Shown: piece after piece, positions 1 to 12,122 of the stretch
Position numbering within the stretch: the stretch's first letter is position 1
Layout of the letters: each line of letters begins with the position of its first letter
DNA from: Typha latifolia
Lineage: Eukaryota; Streptophyta; Magnoliopsida; Poales; Typhaceae
Assembly: GCA_019914945.1 (NCBI GenBank)
Contig: CM034109.1
Coordinates: 7,370,479 to 7,434,478 of the forward strand
Direction: 5' to 3'
Length of the DNA stretch: 64,000 bases
Made by a program: the position numbers and the translations under genes
The notes under the pieces: generated by a model
Database searches by the model: none
What the model saw: only the letters and a program-made list of their open reading frames with translations
What the model was told of the DNA's origin: nothing

Positions 1-3000
1 AAGAAAGAAGAAGAAGAGAACAGAAAGTTAACACCATTGAGAGGATTTAAAGATATATATATATATATATATAGTTTCTAATGTTTGGAGTAAATCCCAG
101 CAAACTCTTGCCATATAAAAGTAAGCAAAGAGCTAGTTTTAGCTGGCATAGGTTCAGTATGGAGTATATTATTCGTGGTCTTGTTGCAAAATAGTGATGA
201 AATGATATGAAGTATCACCACCACCACCTTACCATGGATGTATCATTTCATCCATGTTCTTGTGCTTCTTTTAATCTTTACGTGACTTTTCTTTACAGCT
301 TAAATCCTAGTGCTTGAAAATTTTAACATCTAATTATAAAGTTCAAGCCACTGGTTATCCCATAATATATTTTACGTACTTATCCCTTTGTTTAACTTTC
401 TAACTTCTTAACTGGCCGTCCTCAGAAAGGCTGATGCTATCAAATCCTAAAGAGAAAGTAGTATCTGAGATAAGGGATTTGGGTGTAGAGAAAAGAAAAA
501 GAAAAAGACAACAACCATCCCATGAAGTCTCCCCTCCTTCCCTTCCACTTCCTCCACTGCACAAAGTGGGTATGCCATCAACTTTTCCTAGGAAAAGTGG
601 TTTCTTTCTTTCCTCAATGGGGCAGAGCTACCTGTGGGTACTATGAAGTGGGTGTGTTAAAGGCTGGTAGCCTGGTAGGGGATTAAGATGTGGTTAGGTT
701 CTCACTTCTATAGATAGATCTAGAATTGCACAACTTTATGGGAGTCTCACCTAGTCTGACTGGTTTCAAATCCAGATAAAGAAATGGAGTTCTTGTGGAG
801 TCAAATCTACAAACATCATCCCGACCCAACCTACTACAGCTGAACAAGTCACCATGGTTTTCTGGCAAAGAAGTAAAAGTATTGAGATCTACATGGAATA
901 AATGATTAAAATGAAAGGGCCCGATATGCAAACATTCAGGTCAAACCATAATAACTCAAGCTTTTGCAAACTATTATTACAATATAATGAAAAAGATCAA
1001 CTTTTAAGAAAGGAAAGAGTACCTAACCAAGATGATGAAGCTGAAGAATGTGGTCCATCCTGCTTCAAGGATGCAGATTCCTGATCATATGCATGTGCCA
1101 CCAACCATTGACAGTTTGACACTATTAGCAAGAGCTCATAATAAGGGAGCTATGATGGAACCAGCCATTTGTGGGTCCCCACCTTTGCAAGGTCAACACA
1201 ATGTCAGCTAGGAAAATGGCTCCACCACCCTCTTCTCAGCAAAAAGCATCTACAGACTAGAGACAGAGACACAGCACCTTTAAATTATTAATATGCACAA
1301 GAGAAACATCTCCTAGTGGCAGTAGAGTTGTTTTAAGGAAGTTTCACTGAACAAGTGAAGAAGACAATAAACAATAAATGATAGACACTATTGTTTGATG
1401 ACAGAAATAAGCTTGGTAGTTGATACTGAAAGAGCAGCACAAAAGGAGGAATACAGAGCAGTACACTCAGAGAAGAACAAAAAGTATATATCATCCCAAA
1501 GCAAGAATTAGCACTGAACTTTGGTGTCAATGAAGTTCTAGATCTTTTGAAGATCAAAAACCTATGTTTTCTAGAATAACAACTGGAGAAAAGAAAGCTG
1601 CAAAAGAAATCATACCAGATATTGTTTGCACCTTCTCTTAAAACTAGAACTCAATAGGGAAGAAAATTGGGTTTATGGCAATGGAATAAAATGTGTTTCC
1701 AATTTCCAGAAAGAAATGTTTGGGTATTAGAACGAATCACTATGATCTGATTATTATGAATCAGAAAATTTTAAGTATTTAGTTATTTTAGCAATGACCA
1801 ATGCATGTCTAATGTGAAATTAAGAATTCTTGTAGTAAAAAAGCATGACAAATAATCTAGCCTCACAAGATCTGTCATGCACGTAAAATTACACAGAATT
1901 TACTTATGACTGATCATGAAATCTACACTAGTTGGACATAGGCTCTGATACTTGGGAACGAGATTTACTTCAAGTAGTATGTAGCTACAAAATAAGTGAA
2001 TTTAGGAAAGAAAATGGTAACTTAAGAAATTTGTATGAATCTTAAGATAATTATCAAACACTGAATTCACCAAAAATACAAAATTCTGATAGTTCAATTT
2101 GAAAACAGTATTATCAGGCCATGAATGCCACAAAAAAAGCTTAAGAATTCAAATATGTTAAAACAGAACTAGACAAATTTTACCCCCCAAAAAAACTAGA
2201 GAAATCAATATTATCAGGCCATAAATTAAGCAACAGAAGCTCACTGAATAGACAATTGAGGGCTTTCCAAGCATAAATATTTCTGTGCAACACGCATGTC
2301 GGGTAGTCTTAAAACCAGCGACATAATACTGAACCACATACACCTATATTAAGAACTGTACACAAAAGTAATCCAAACAAGCTCATTATACAAAGAGCAC
2401 CTATACAGCTTGGATGCATGCTGCTGCACACCATTCTAGTCTTACCCAAGCATTGCTCCATTAGAAAAGAAGGAACCAGAAATTAGCAGTCCTAGTGATA
2501 ACAAAAACATTCTCCAGCTGCTTATTTTAGATCTTGAAGATTCCTACCACTGAGAAAAGGTACAATGTTAGTTTTATCTGTCCTGTTAAACAAATGTAGT
2601 TGCTCACTAAACCTACAAACCTTGATGAATGTACATTGATTTAGATAAGGTATTAAATGAATTGGTTATACTACATTACTTCGATTGGAATTGCCCAAAC
2701 CCCTCACATCATCAGATGGCCAATGTTATAAAGCATGTAGCTAGAGATTAAAATCACCAATGAACCAGGCACCATCAGCAATTGCTATAAATAAAATAAG
2801 GAGCCATCAAAGCTTACAGTGTTCTACAAATCCTCAGATCCAGAGACTGGATCGCCCAACGTTGAGTGAAGGTAATCACTGATGCATTTGTTGAACTTAC
2901 AAATATCTGTATGTATGCCAAAAGATCTCATTTCTGTGCAGATGCAATCTGATACATCAAAACTCATTATACCTACCTTCTTTTAAGCTAATCTCTGATC

Positions 3001-3674
3001 ATCACAATTGCATGACCATGGGGTTTCCATTTTCAATTGAAAGTAAACATCTCGTACATTGACACAAGCTGAAGATAGTGCATGATTCTTCAAACATCTA
3101 GATAAAAAACAACATTTACCCCTTTGTGATCGCAGTGTATCTAATGAACATGTAGATGCTTTTGAAATACATCCAGGGAGAATGAGACACAGAATATAGA
3201 ACATATATAAATTTCCTGGTCTCCTGGAGGACTAAATTATTCAATTAGAACAATTCGTGTTGACTTCAAGAGAAAGAACAGCTCCAAAGATCTTCATCTA
3301 GGGCGCTAGCTAGCTTCCACATGACAAACTAAACTAACAACAGAATTATTAGAAATTTTGTTGTAAACATTTGATATCTTCAGCAATATAATCACCACTG
3401 TTGCAAAACCATTTCTTACTACTAACACGTGTTTCCTAAATTAAATTCCTTGATTCTCTCTCAGTAGATTTCATGCATCCGATAACTATCAAGACCTTTC
3501 CAGATGAACCAATAGCCATCATTACACTAATCTGGTTATCATTAAGAGAGAGTAAAAGGTTTTAAAAGGATACATCATATATTTACATATCCAACAACAA
3601 TTCAAGAAACACCCATCAATCACAAGATGGGAAATGAATCCAGCGACTATCAAAATCGAAAGTTGCTACCGAGT
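1..3674. other. AT-rich intergenic region, no gene recognised
   Basis: No reading frame here looks protein-like; the open frames are short and lack recognisable domains. A dinucleotide AT run lies at about 53-73. The right-hand part (roughly 2800-3674) is probably the 3' untranslated and downstream region of the minus-strand gene that ends at 3675, but I cannot place a polyadenylation site. A gene further left, outside the window, could have its promoter here; nothing in the sequence decides this. Confidence 0.5.
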
Positions 3675-4103
3675 TTACAAAAGGGTAATCACTATAAAGA
3701 GCAGGAGAGCGGCAACGAAGGAGTACTTGAGAGCAGCGAGGAGGATGGCGGTAGAGATAACGAAGAGCTGGAAGAGGACTTGGACGCTCGCCCACGTGAG
3801 GAGGCCCGTCAATCCAACGGCCACCAAGTTCTCGGGATCCGGATTAAGGAGATCTCGCCACCTGAACTCGAACGGCGTCTTTTGATCCTCCTTCAAGTCT
3901 CGTCCATTGTCGCCATTGTCTTCTCGCTTAAGCCGATTGCTCGCTGCGAATACCGCGAAACTTCTTCCAGACCTAGGGTTTCGGATGGGGGTAGTAAGGG
4001 AAAGGGAAGAGGGCAATCTGGAATTATAGAAAATTACGGGGAGAGGGTTGGAAATTGGAGAGGTGTGTAAGGAAAGAGCTGCCGAGATTGCCCCTGTAGC
4101 CAT
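3675..4103 (-). CDS. Small plastid-targeted membrane protein, unknown function
   Basis: Single exon, 142 aa. The frame is open upstream to 4256, but I chose the ATG at 4101-4103 because the protein then begins MATGAISAALSLHTS, a typical chloroplast transit peptide rich in Ser, Ala and Thr. Residues about 1-55 form the presumed transit peptide, and 56-75 are a charged Asp/Lys/Arg linker. A conserved-looking WRDLLNPDPENLVAVG segment follows at 82-97. Two hydrophobic segments, about 93-113 and 115-142, run to the very C-terminus, so a thylakoid or envelope membrane protein is likely. I recall similar short uncharacterised plant proteins but cannot name the family. The TAA stop is at 3675-3677. 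There is no partner gene next to it: the divergent side is 2.4 kb of intergenic DNA carrying a MITE. The gene is probably real; its function is unknown. Confidence 0.7.
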   Translation of the reverse strand: MATGAISAALSLHTSPISNPLPVIFYNSRLPSSLSLTTPIRNPRSGRSFAVFAASNRLKREDNGDNGRDLKEDQKTPFEFRWRDLLNPDPENLVAVGLTGLLTWASVQVLFQLFVISTAILLAALKYSFVAALLLFIVITLL

Positions 4104-6549
4104 TGCAGGGTTTCGAGCTCGAGCGAGATGGAAGAGGAGTGGATTGGTGACGACGATGGTTGCTACCTGAAATTCAGGGCCACGTAGTCTCGTACTGCAC
4201 CCAAATGTGCGGATCCAAGAGGGATTAGATCCGCGTCCGACCCGGACCAATGTCATTTTGGATTTAGGACCCTACGTGTTAGAAATTTTATGATTAATAC
4301 CCTAATCTTTGCGGATTTTATAACATTTCCTTAAATTTTCCCTTAAACTTTTAAAATAACTTTGCCTTAAATATAGTTAGAAAAAAAATAAACTTCAAGA
4401 ACGTTTTTCTCAAATAAAGTATTTTCGTTATATTTGGTTAATGCGGATTAGGGTTAGAAGACTAGTAACTTCATTTATGGAGTTAAATAATTATAGTTCA
4501 AGGTGGAGCAATTAGTTAAAGTAAACTATCAGTGTATTAAAATGGATAGTTGCTTTATTCTTTTATATCTTTAGGGTTGAGAGAAGTGAGAACTCGGTGC
4601 GATCGTAGCTAAACTGATGATGCTATGACTCAAATCTGGTCCGAGAATTGCATCATCAATAATGGACTAATATAGTAAAATTTTGAATCAAGTCTAAAGA
4701 TGACTTGCTGGCTCAATTATTTTTATTAATATTATATATAAATATATTTATATTATTAGATTTTTAATCTAAAGATGGGTTTGGTTTGAAAATTGTCATG
4801 ACTTCGGCTTAAAAAACAGTACTAATGTCATGATAAAAACATTAGTAATTTGAAAAAAAAACAATACTAAAGATAATCAATTTGTACTTTTAAAAAAACA
4901 GTGGAGCATACTTAGACATGATCAAATGGCCCAGCCCGCTCGTGCTCGGCCCGACCCGGCCCGGACCTGGTTTAGGCCCGGCCCGGCCAGAGCCCGAACT
5001 ACCCATGGGCGACACGGGCCAACCTTTTGCCTGCTTGACTCGGTTCGAAAGCCCGCCTGTTCTGCTACAGTGGCCCGCCCGTTTGCTACAGTGCTTTGCC
5101 CGTTCTGCTATAGTAATTTACCGTTGCTACAGTAAAAAAATATTTTAGTATTATACCGTTTTGCATTATTTTAAGCACACCTTTAAAAAAATTTAATTTT
5201 TTTAAATTTTTTTAATGGAGGAATATAAATATTTTTTTTTAAAAAAAGCTAATAGTTGAAAAAAATCTAAAAATAGCTAAAATATAGGTTGGGTCGAGTG
5301 ATTGGTGGGTTGGGCCGGGTCCGACCGGCTAGCTCGATCTCTCACGGATCGACGGGCAGTAACGGGCTAGATGATCATGTCTAAGCATACTAACTGTCAC
5401 TAAGGAAGGATATTTGCCATGGTAGCCTAGGAAGTACCAATGTCACGAAGGAGGAGGATACTTAGCCATTAGTAATGGTGGTATTTAATTAGTGTAAACA
5501 TGATTGTCCTTTTGAGTGTTCATACTGTTTAGCTACATGGTCCACAATAAAAGATGTGGATGAATTGCTGCCTAGTTCCTACCTTTTCTTCTGTTTTTTT
5601 AATCAGCAAATGATTTGTTTAAAATTTTAGATTTATTATACTTAGACTTCATCAACTATTATCTTTTATTACACACATCTTCTTCTTTATTCCTTGTTGC
5701 ACTTTGACTCATTCAATCATTTAAAATTTCTTAGACGCCCTTTCTATTAGTTGTCCATTGGTAAAAAGATATTACATAGCTGCTGCATGATCAAATTAAA
5801 TGTTATGAGTACCATTTTGGTCTTATTTTAGTTAATAATGTGCAAAAAAAAAAAATGAATGAAATTTTTTTAGCCTATATACTTATGCATTTTATACTAA
5901 ATTAATCTCAGTACTTATGACCAGTAAAACTATTAAAATTTTCATCCGCCAAAATTTTATTTAAAATATAATAAATATTACAACTACCAATTCTTTTCGA
6001 TAAGTTTATCTAATAAATATAATTCGGGCAATTTAGGTAGAATTATAAAGACTAATTTTCTAAAAAAATTATACATGGAGTTTATGTATGAGTATGTGAG
6101 GTAAAATATATTTAACTTATTTTTTTTAATTAACCTCGTAATATTTTATTCTCAATAATTCCAGCATGATTCACACTTGATAAGGTTGGTGACAGTAGGT
6201 TCACCAATAGAATTCCACTCCAGACAGACATCTGTTCCTAAATTATTTCTTTTGGAATAGTTTACAGCTCAATATGTATATAATCCAAGAACGTGAACCA
6301 TGATATATTACAGAACTTACATGGACCAATTTGCCCCTCTGTCATCACCCAAAAGAGTAATCAGAAAAAAGAAAAAAGAAAATGCCAAAAGAAAACTTTT
6401 CCTCCTACGACCAATTCTGCCACCTACTCAGGAGCAGGGCACGGGGGATGGAGAATATTTTTTGACCTACTTAATCTCGATTTAATTTACCAACTAATCC
6501 TACAATTAGCAGAACTAAACATATCACAGCAACTAAATCCATCACCTAA
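4104..6549. other. Intergenic region between plastid protein and DREB gene
   Basis: AT-rich DNA containing a complete hAT-type MITE (4913-5383, listed separately). The part left of the MITE should hold the promoter of the minus-strand gene starting at 4103. The part right of it (5392-6549) is plain AT-rich sequence and the likely 3' untranslated region of the DREB gene. I see no further gene. Confidence 0.5.
4905..5391. mobile_element. Non-autonomous hAT-type MITE with perfect 8-bp TSD
   Basis: The element is 4913-5383 (471 bp). It starts TAGACATGATCA and ends GATCATGTCTA, and the inverted ends extend imperfectly into CTAGCCCG/GGCCCAGCCCG. Both sides carry the same octamer AGCATACT (4905-4912 and 5384-5391), an intact 8-bp target site duplication. 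An 8-bp duplication with short TA-starting inverted ends is the hallmark of hAT transposons. The interior is GC-rich at both ends (repeated GGCCCGGCCCG-type sequence) and AT-rich in the middle. It has no transposase frame, so it would depend on an enzyme made elsewhere. The intact duplication suggests a fairly recent insertion. Confidence 0.9.
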
Positions 6550-7266
6550 TTAATCACTACTCCATAGCTTCCAGTCTACATGGGAGTCGCCGGTATCCCA
6601 GTCTACACCTTTTACCATAGCCGGCGGAGTCAATAACAATCCCACTGCCATGTCTTGTATCAACCCGTACATGTTAAAGATCGCCTCCTCATCAACAAAC
6701 ACGGGCGGCGGCGGTGGCGGTGGTGATACTGAAGGTAGTGGTAGTGGTTGTGGTGGTGGTGGTGGCAGCGGTAGTGATGATGATGATGATGACGGTTCAG
6801 AAGGCCGGTACATCTCCGCGGCCCTAGCGGCGGTGTACCGGATATTTTCTGGAGATGTAGAGATTGGCCGCGGCAGAACGTGCGCGGAGTCAGGGAAATT
6901 GAGCGGCGCCGACTTGCCCCGGAGGGCGATCGCCGCCACGTCGTGTGCGCGAGCCGCCATCTCGGGGGTCGGGTACGTCCCGAGCCAGATGCGCGTCTTC
7001 TTGTGCGGCTCGCGCACCTCGCACACCCACCGGCGCCCCCCGTTCCGGGCCCGCACCCCGTGGTACACGGGGTGCCGCGTCTCGCGGAACTTCTTCCGCC
7101 CCGCCTTCCGCTTCGGGGACGGGGACGTGGACGGGGACGGGGCGGGCGGGCGAGAAGAAGAGCAAGACGAGGGCGGAAGGAGCTCGTCGGCCGAGGAAGA
7201 GTTAGAGGAGGAGGAGGAGGACGAGGAGGACGAGGAGGACGAGGAGGCCGAGTCCTGGAGGTCCAT
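6550..7266 (-). CDS. DREB-subfamily AP2/ERF transcription factor (CBF/DREB1-like)
   Basis: Intronless, 238 aa, GC-rich. N-terminus: a run of about 15 serines (8-21) and a Ser/Pro linker. Residues 51-66 read [16 protein letters not shown], very like the signature flanking the AP2 domain in CBF/DREB1 proteins. The AP2 domain spans about 67-125 with WVCEVREP (Val and Glu at the DREB-specific positions), [26 protein letters not shown] and LNFPDSA. A poly-Ser/Pro region follows. The C-terminus is acidic ([17 protein letters not shown]), resembling the LWSY activator ending of the group. Such factors bind DRE/CRT (RCCGAC) promoters in cold and drought responses. The first AP2 strand reads YHGVR where nearly all relatives have YRGVR. 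The DSAH segment after the domain differs from classical CBF DSAWR, so this is a group III DREB rather than a strict CBF. A DRE/ABRE composite lies about 360 bp upstream of the start. Confidence 0.92.
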   Translation of the reverse strand: MDLQDSASSSSSSSSSSSSSSNSSSADELLPPSSCSSSRPPAPSPSTSPSPKRKAGRKKFRETRHPVYHGVRARNGGRRWVCEVREPHKKTRIWLGTYPTPEMAARAHDVAAIALRGKSAPLNFPDSAHVLPRPISTSPENIRYTAARAAEMYRPSEPSSSSSSLPLPPPPPQPLPLPSVSPPPPPPPVFVDEEAIFNMYGLIQDMAVGLLLTPPAMVKGVDWDTGDSHVDWKLWSSD

Positions 7267-7626
7267 TTCGTTCGGATGTTGGTTGGATTACGAATTGTGA
7301 GCTAATTAAGCTGAGAAGCGAGAAGAGAGAGGAGAGGAGAGGAGTGAGCCGTTGGAATGAGGAGGAGGTTTGAATTGAAAGAGGTGAGACCGGGAAATGG
7401 AAGAGTATTTAATTAAGCTCAGCGGAGAGTATAAAGTCGAGCCCGTCGAAACCCACGCGAGCCGCAAGCGAGCTGGTGGGGCTGTGTGAACTGTGATCAG
7501 CCCAATCGGGTGCAAATTTGGCAACGTGATTATTTCCAGGCGAAGGAAAAGGGACACGTTTTAGGTTCGGAAGGCATGAGGAAAGGATGGGATTTGGGGG
7601 AGGAGGGGGGTCCCCAAGTGTCAGCC

Positions 7627-7640
7627 GCCGACACGTGGCA
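7627..7640. promoter_or_regulatory. Overlapping DRE/CRT and ABRE (G-box) composite
   Basis: GCCGAC (7627-7632), a DRE/CRT core, overlaps ACACGTGGCA (7631-7640), an ABRE/G-box core, in the sequence GCCGACACGTGGCA. It lies 361-374 bp upstream of the DREB start codon. DRE is bound by DREB factors and ABRE by AREB/ABF bZIP factors, and the pair is a known coupled module in abscisic-acid and stress promoters. Function here is inferred from sequence only. Confidence 0.6.
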
Positions 7641-9249
7641 TAATGGTAGGGGCTAGTCTGCCTCGTTTTCACTCTTTCGCTGAGAGTGTGTAAATTGGAT
7701 GTACGCTAAAGCCTTAAAGGCGAAAAGATGAAAAAACATGAGTCCAATAGTTACTCTCGGTGGGGCCCCCCATTCTGTCAGTCTTTCTTATTGGATAATT
7801 TCACTGTTTTTATTATTCTCTTTTGATGAGACAACTTTTCTTCTTCTTCTTTTTTTTTGTTGTTGTTTATTTTCAATCATCTCTTTTGAAAACTTAGATG
7901 TAATGATGTTACCACAGTACATATGCTAGGTAAGATTGGAGCCCATTATCATGCGTAAGCTCACGGGTTAAATGCCGATCCTCATTTTCTTATGGAGATA
8001 TGGACCTGTGTGTTTGAAAGATGTATGGTTATGTCCTTTTAATCTTAGGCTCCAGTTATATTTTCCTTTTATTTTTTTTTAAATTACTGTCTTATGTCTT
8101 TTTATTTTAAGAAATGTAACAGTGTATACTATCACATCACACCATTACCACTGTAATAATACTTTTATCTAATTACCACTCTAAAATTTACAAATACCAC
8201 AACTGCAGTCAAATCTAATTAATCACAATTAAACCTAACTGCGGTCAGCTAATATTATGATACAGGAAAAAAAGAACTAAATGAACTTCTAATGTAGAAA
8301 ACAAATTTGGTTCAAAGTTTTACAAATATAAATGGAAAACAGTAATAATTCATCGGTGTAGAGCTGAGATTATTTAAGATCTGAAAGAGTGGAATAATTC
8401 AGTGGACGAAAAGTATAATCTACTCTACTGTACTCTAAAGGGACCCATCACGATGTTCTAAGGGTAATGGAGAATAAGTAGTACGTCGTGCAGATACACC
8501 AGCAGTTCCGCGTCAGGAAAGGGTTGAAGACGACATGGACTTGTAAGTTGTTTGAGTGTTTGCATCCGTCTGAGAGAGGTGCAGATGGTCCACTAACAAA
8601 CAAAACTGGGATCTTTTCTTATTCTAAATTTCTCGTGTTAGGAAGCAGGGAAAGAGAAATGAACGATCTGTGTGGTGGCGGCCTGGCCCAGCTACAAAAA
8701 AACAAAACAAAACACAACACAAAAAGTCCCAGGAAAAGATTCAGATGTCTATTACGTGTGAGACTAGACGGACAGAACTGCACTTACTGTCAAAGTAATA
8801 ATAATAATAAAGAAGAGCGGCTTTAGTTAGTTGGAGATTATTTTTGTTCTCTCTCTCCCTCCTCTTGGCTTGATTGAGAGAGATGCCAACGGAGTCCCCA
8901 ACAAGAGTTAGGAGCTTGAGCACGGCCTCTCTTTCTTCCTCAGATCTTACGTTCACTTAGAGGAGAAGAGAGGAGAGGAGGGAGGTAGAAGGGTGGTTGA
9001 GCTTTTTGCCTCTTTCATGTTAGTTCGAGGGCATCGGCAGAGTCAAATATACTACGGGCTGTGCGTGCTAGGGTTAGGGGAGGTCACGTTAGGGTCGGAT
9101 ATTTGATAATTTTTAGTACCCGTTAAGCTTAATATTAGGCTTTATTTGTTGTAATGTGTATTTTACTACCTAAGTTATAGGAATTTGTTTAAAGTGTCTG
9201 TCGCACTATCTCTAGGGTTTAATAACTTTTCGTTTGATTTTAATCTTTC

Positions 9250-10319
9250 TAGGCTCCAAATTTGAGGGACTCTATTTAATTTTAGACTTTTAAAATTTTA
9301 ACTTTGCCTTATATATATATTTAATCCAATAATTTTAATTTCATCTTTATTTTTTATTAAATAATCTAATTAATTAAATTGAGTATATAATTAGTTTTAT
9401 TAATTGGTTTTTAACAAAAATATTACCGTTAGAAATGTCTCATCGAGATATTTAAAATAAGTCTAATATTAAATTATTTTTAAGTTAATTTAAATTTAAA
9501 ATTTTAAAATTATATAATAATTATTTTTTAATTTAAAATTGACGTGTCCTTAAATTTTTTCAGATAATGAATCAAAATTAATTTTCAATATAAATACTAA
9601 ATATTAAAATACATAAAATATAAAATACGTCAAACATAAAATACATCAAACATGAAATACATTAGACATAAAAGACAAGTCAAATATGAAATACATCAAA
9701 CATGAAATACATTAAATAAAAATTATATTAAAAAATATATCCCTCTATTCTAATGCATTTGTCAAAGAAGAGGAGGTTTGTCAAAAGATTAATATAGAGG
9801 AGGTGTATACAGTCAAAGAAGAGGAGGTTTGTCAAAAGATTAATATAGAGAAGATGGATACAGTCAAGGAAGATGAGGTGGCTATGAAACCGATGATTAT
9901 GAAGATGACTTATTAGACTATTAAATATTTATTATTTATATTATTAAACATTAATTTACGCTTATTTTATGTAATGCAATTTTAATATTTTTAGTAATAA
10001 CGTGTAATGCTTATTTTAATGTTTATTTCGTGTGATGTAATTTCAATATGTTTAATTAAAAAATTAGTAATTTAAAATTACTTCTGAAACTATTGAATAT
10101 TAGTCTTATTTTAAAGATTTCAATGAGAGTTTTCTAATCATATTTTTTTATTAAAAATAATAATGCTAAAAGGATCTATTAAATAATTTAAAATAAATAA
10201 TATAAATATACATATTATATTACTTTTTAAAAATAAATATAGAGCCTGGTGCATTAGAGTGCACCGAGCTCTTAGCTATATATTTGGAGCAAATATAGAG
10301 CATTCCGTTGGAGATGCTC
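9250..10319. mobile_element. Long-inverted-repeat transposon, copy 1 (Harbinger-like ends)
   Basis: Two AT-rich arms, about 9330-9530 and 9900-10200, are diverged inverted copies of each other; one shows TTAGAAATGTCTCATCGAG, the other reads as its complement with GATTTCAATGAGAG. The right end is CGTTGGAGATGCTC followed by TAA, giving GAGCATCTCCAACG inward from a TTA-type site as in PIF/Harbinger elements. The middle holds two 51-bp direct repeats (about 9761-9862) and a frame ending GGYETDDYEDDLLDY then stop, interrupted by stops upstream. The same arm-middle-arm order occurs in reverse at 29795-30671. The left end is degenerate and its boundary approximate. The superfamily is inferred. Confidence 0.65.
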
Positions 10320-10344
10320 TAATAATTCTCATGTATTAGGCTTT

Positions 10345-10515
10345 TTCTAATACTGCAAATCTATATATTTGGAGTCCGCTACCATCGCCAGCTCATGGAT
10401 TTAGAGTCGAGCTGACCTTTAAAGATGAAGCTCAGTATCTTTTATTATATAATTTAATTATTTAAACTGAATATATAATTAGTTTCACTAATCAACTTTT
10501 AATAAAAATATACAT
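10345..10515. mobile_element. Partial arm of the same long-inverted-repeat family
   Basis: The stretch TTTAAACTGAATATATAATTAG and the following CTAATCAACTTTTAATAAAAAT match the arm at 9365-9425 and, reversed, the arm at 30440-30490. It directly follows copy 1 and lacks a second arm, so it is a truncated copy or the leftover of a nested insertion. Confidence 0.5.
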
Positions 10516-11221
10516 ATGTTCCATATATTTTATCATATCTTTGTTATTTGAAATTGATCGATATTATATATTTTAGATGCTTCAAAAAACTTATCAAATC
10601 CTTTACAAGTTTGTCTATAATCAGTATCGTCAACATTGACATATTTGGTTAAATATGATTTAGGGGACTAGCCTTTCTAAGCCGACCTATATTTGGTTTA
10701 AACCCCTTTTCAAATCTAAACTCCATAGGATCGATTACAAAAGGTTGTCGTCAATTCTGAAAATGATAGTACCCACTACTATCTTTAACCGAGTATCCTC
10801 CTTGCGCATATGTAGACTAAGGAAAGATGTGAGAAATCTATATCTCTTCTCTACGATGAAAAAAGAGAGTAATATTTTAAATTTAGATATAACCATAAAA
10901 GAGTAAAGTAATATAAATAAAACAATATAAAGTTAATTTACCTATGTGGAGGTAAAATATAGATATACCTTAATGCTTTCATTCTCCAAAAATGTAATGT
11001 GGAAGTTTGAAACATGGTTCATAGTTTAAGGTCAAAAACATCACTAAGCCCTGTGAAACTAATAATTTCCCTTTTATCTGGAGACCGATCGATATGAATT
11101 TGGTCTTCTCTTTCGTTTTAGTCTCCAGCTACTCTCGTCTGGTACGTATTGTTCCCACTTAAGCTTAGGCGTCGTTTTTGGTGAGTTGCGTGTGTATTAA
11201 AAACATATATATTCTTCTCTG

Positions 11222-11230
11222 TCTCTCTCT

Positions 11231-11268
<38 letters not shown>
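11222..11268. repeat. Compound (TC)n(TG)n microsatellite
   Basis: About six TC repeats run directly into about 17 TG repeats. No gene nearby. Confidence 0.95.
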
Positions 11269-11269
<1 letters not shown>

Positions 11270-12122
11270 ACACTCCACAATTGAATTTAGTCAATTCTAA
11301 GGGAAGACTACCAGTTATGAAATTGAATGCATTTATGCATGTCTATATTTGGAGTGCAACTGCGTTGAACGTAAGTAGTAGTTAGACAATTGATTGATTC
11401 ATATTGACTGATCTGGTCTCCAGACTTCGACTGCTCTAAACAATTGTTAAGCAGTTAAGGTAACATCCCATAAACTTTGTTTATATATAAAATATATATC
11501 ATTATGCAACTCTGCCGTTTTGACTAAATTCAAATGTAAATGACAATATCATATGTATATACTATGTATTCAGGGAGAGTTTATAATGGCTTAGTGATGC
11601 AACATAAAGTGATTTTTTTTTGCAAACTAGTAAATATTTTTTAAATCATTATGGCATGAATTCTGCTAACTTTAGATGAAAAAAAATGATAGTTATGACT
11701 TGATCAAAAGTGTAGAAGGTATAACGATACAAAATAAAGTTCTAAGAGTAAAGTGTGATTTTGGTCCAAAGAATAGGAGGCTAAAATATATTTAACTAAA
11801 AAATATTTGTATATGTTATTTTTTAGGATAAATTATATTTTACACACTCTTGGTCTGAGCCAATTCATCCGATGAAACTTAACATGAAAGTGTGAATCAT
11901 GGCTCCTAGTTTAAGGCAAAAGCATAATTTAGCCTTGTGAAACTAATAATTTCCTTTTAATTTGGACGGTAATATGAATTTTAAATTCGGTCATTTCTAA
12001 AAGTAGAATTCCAATTCTTAAATTGAAGACATTTGTTGATTCCTATTGACTGGTCCAGAGTTCCACAACTCTTAAAAATGGTTCATGATTCATTTGGAAC
12101 TTGAGTTCTAGTTATCCCCCAC

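Noticed and set aside
4104..4256. 51-residue N-terminal extension of the plastid membrane protein
   Set aside because: It would hide the transit peptide; the internal ATG gives a standard plastid-targeted start. The upstream ATG may lie in the promoter.
6650..7305. Long plus-strand frames opposite the DREB gene
   Set aside because: They are complements of the GC-rich and poly-Ser coding sequence; products are low-complexity Gly/Arg with no domain.
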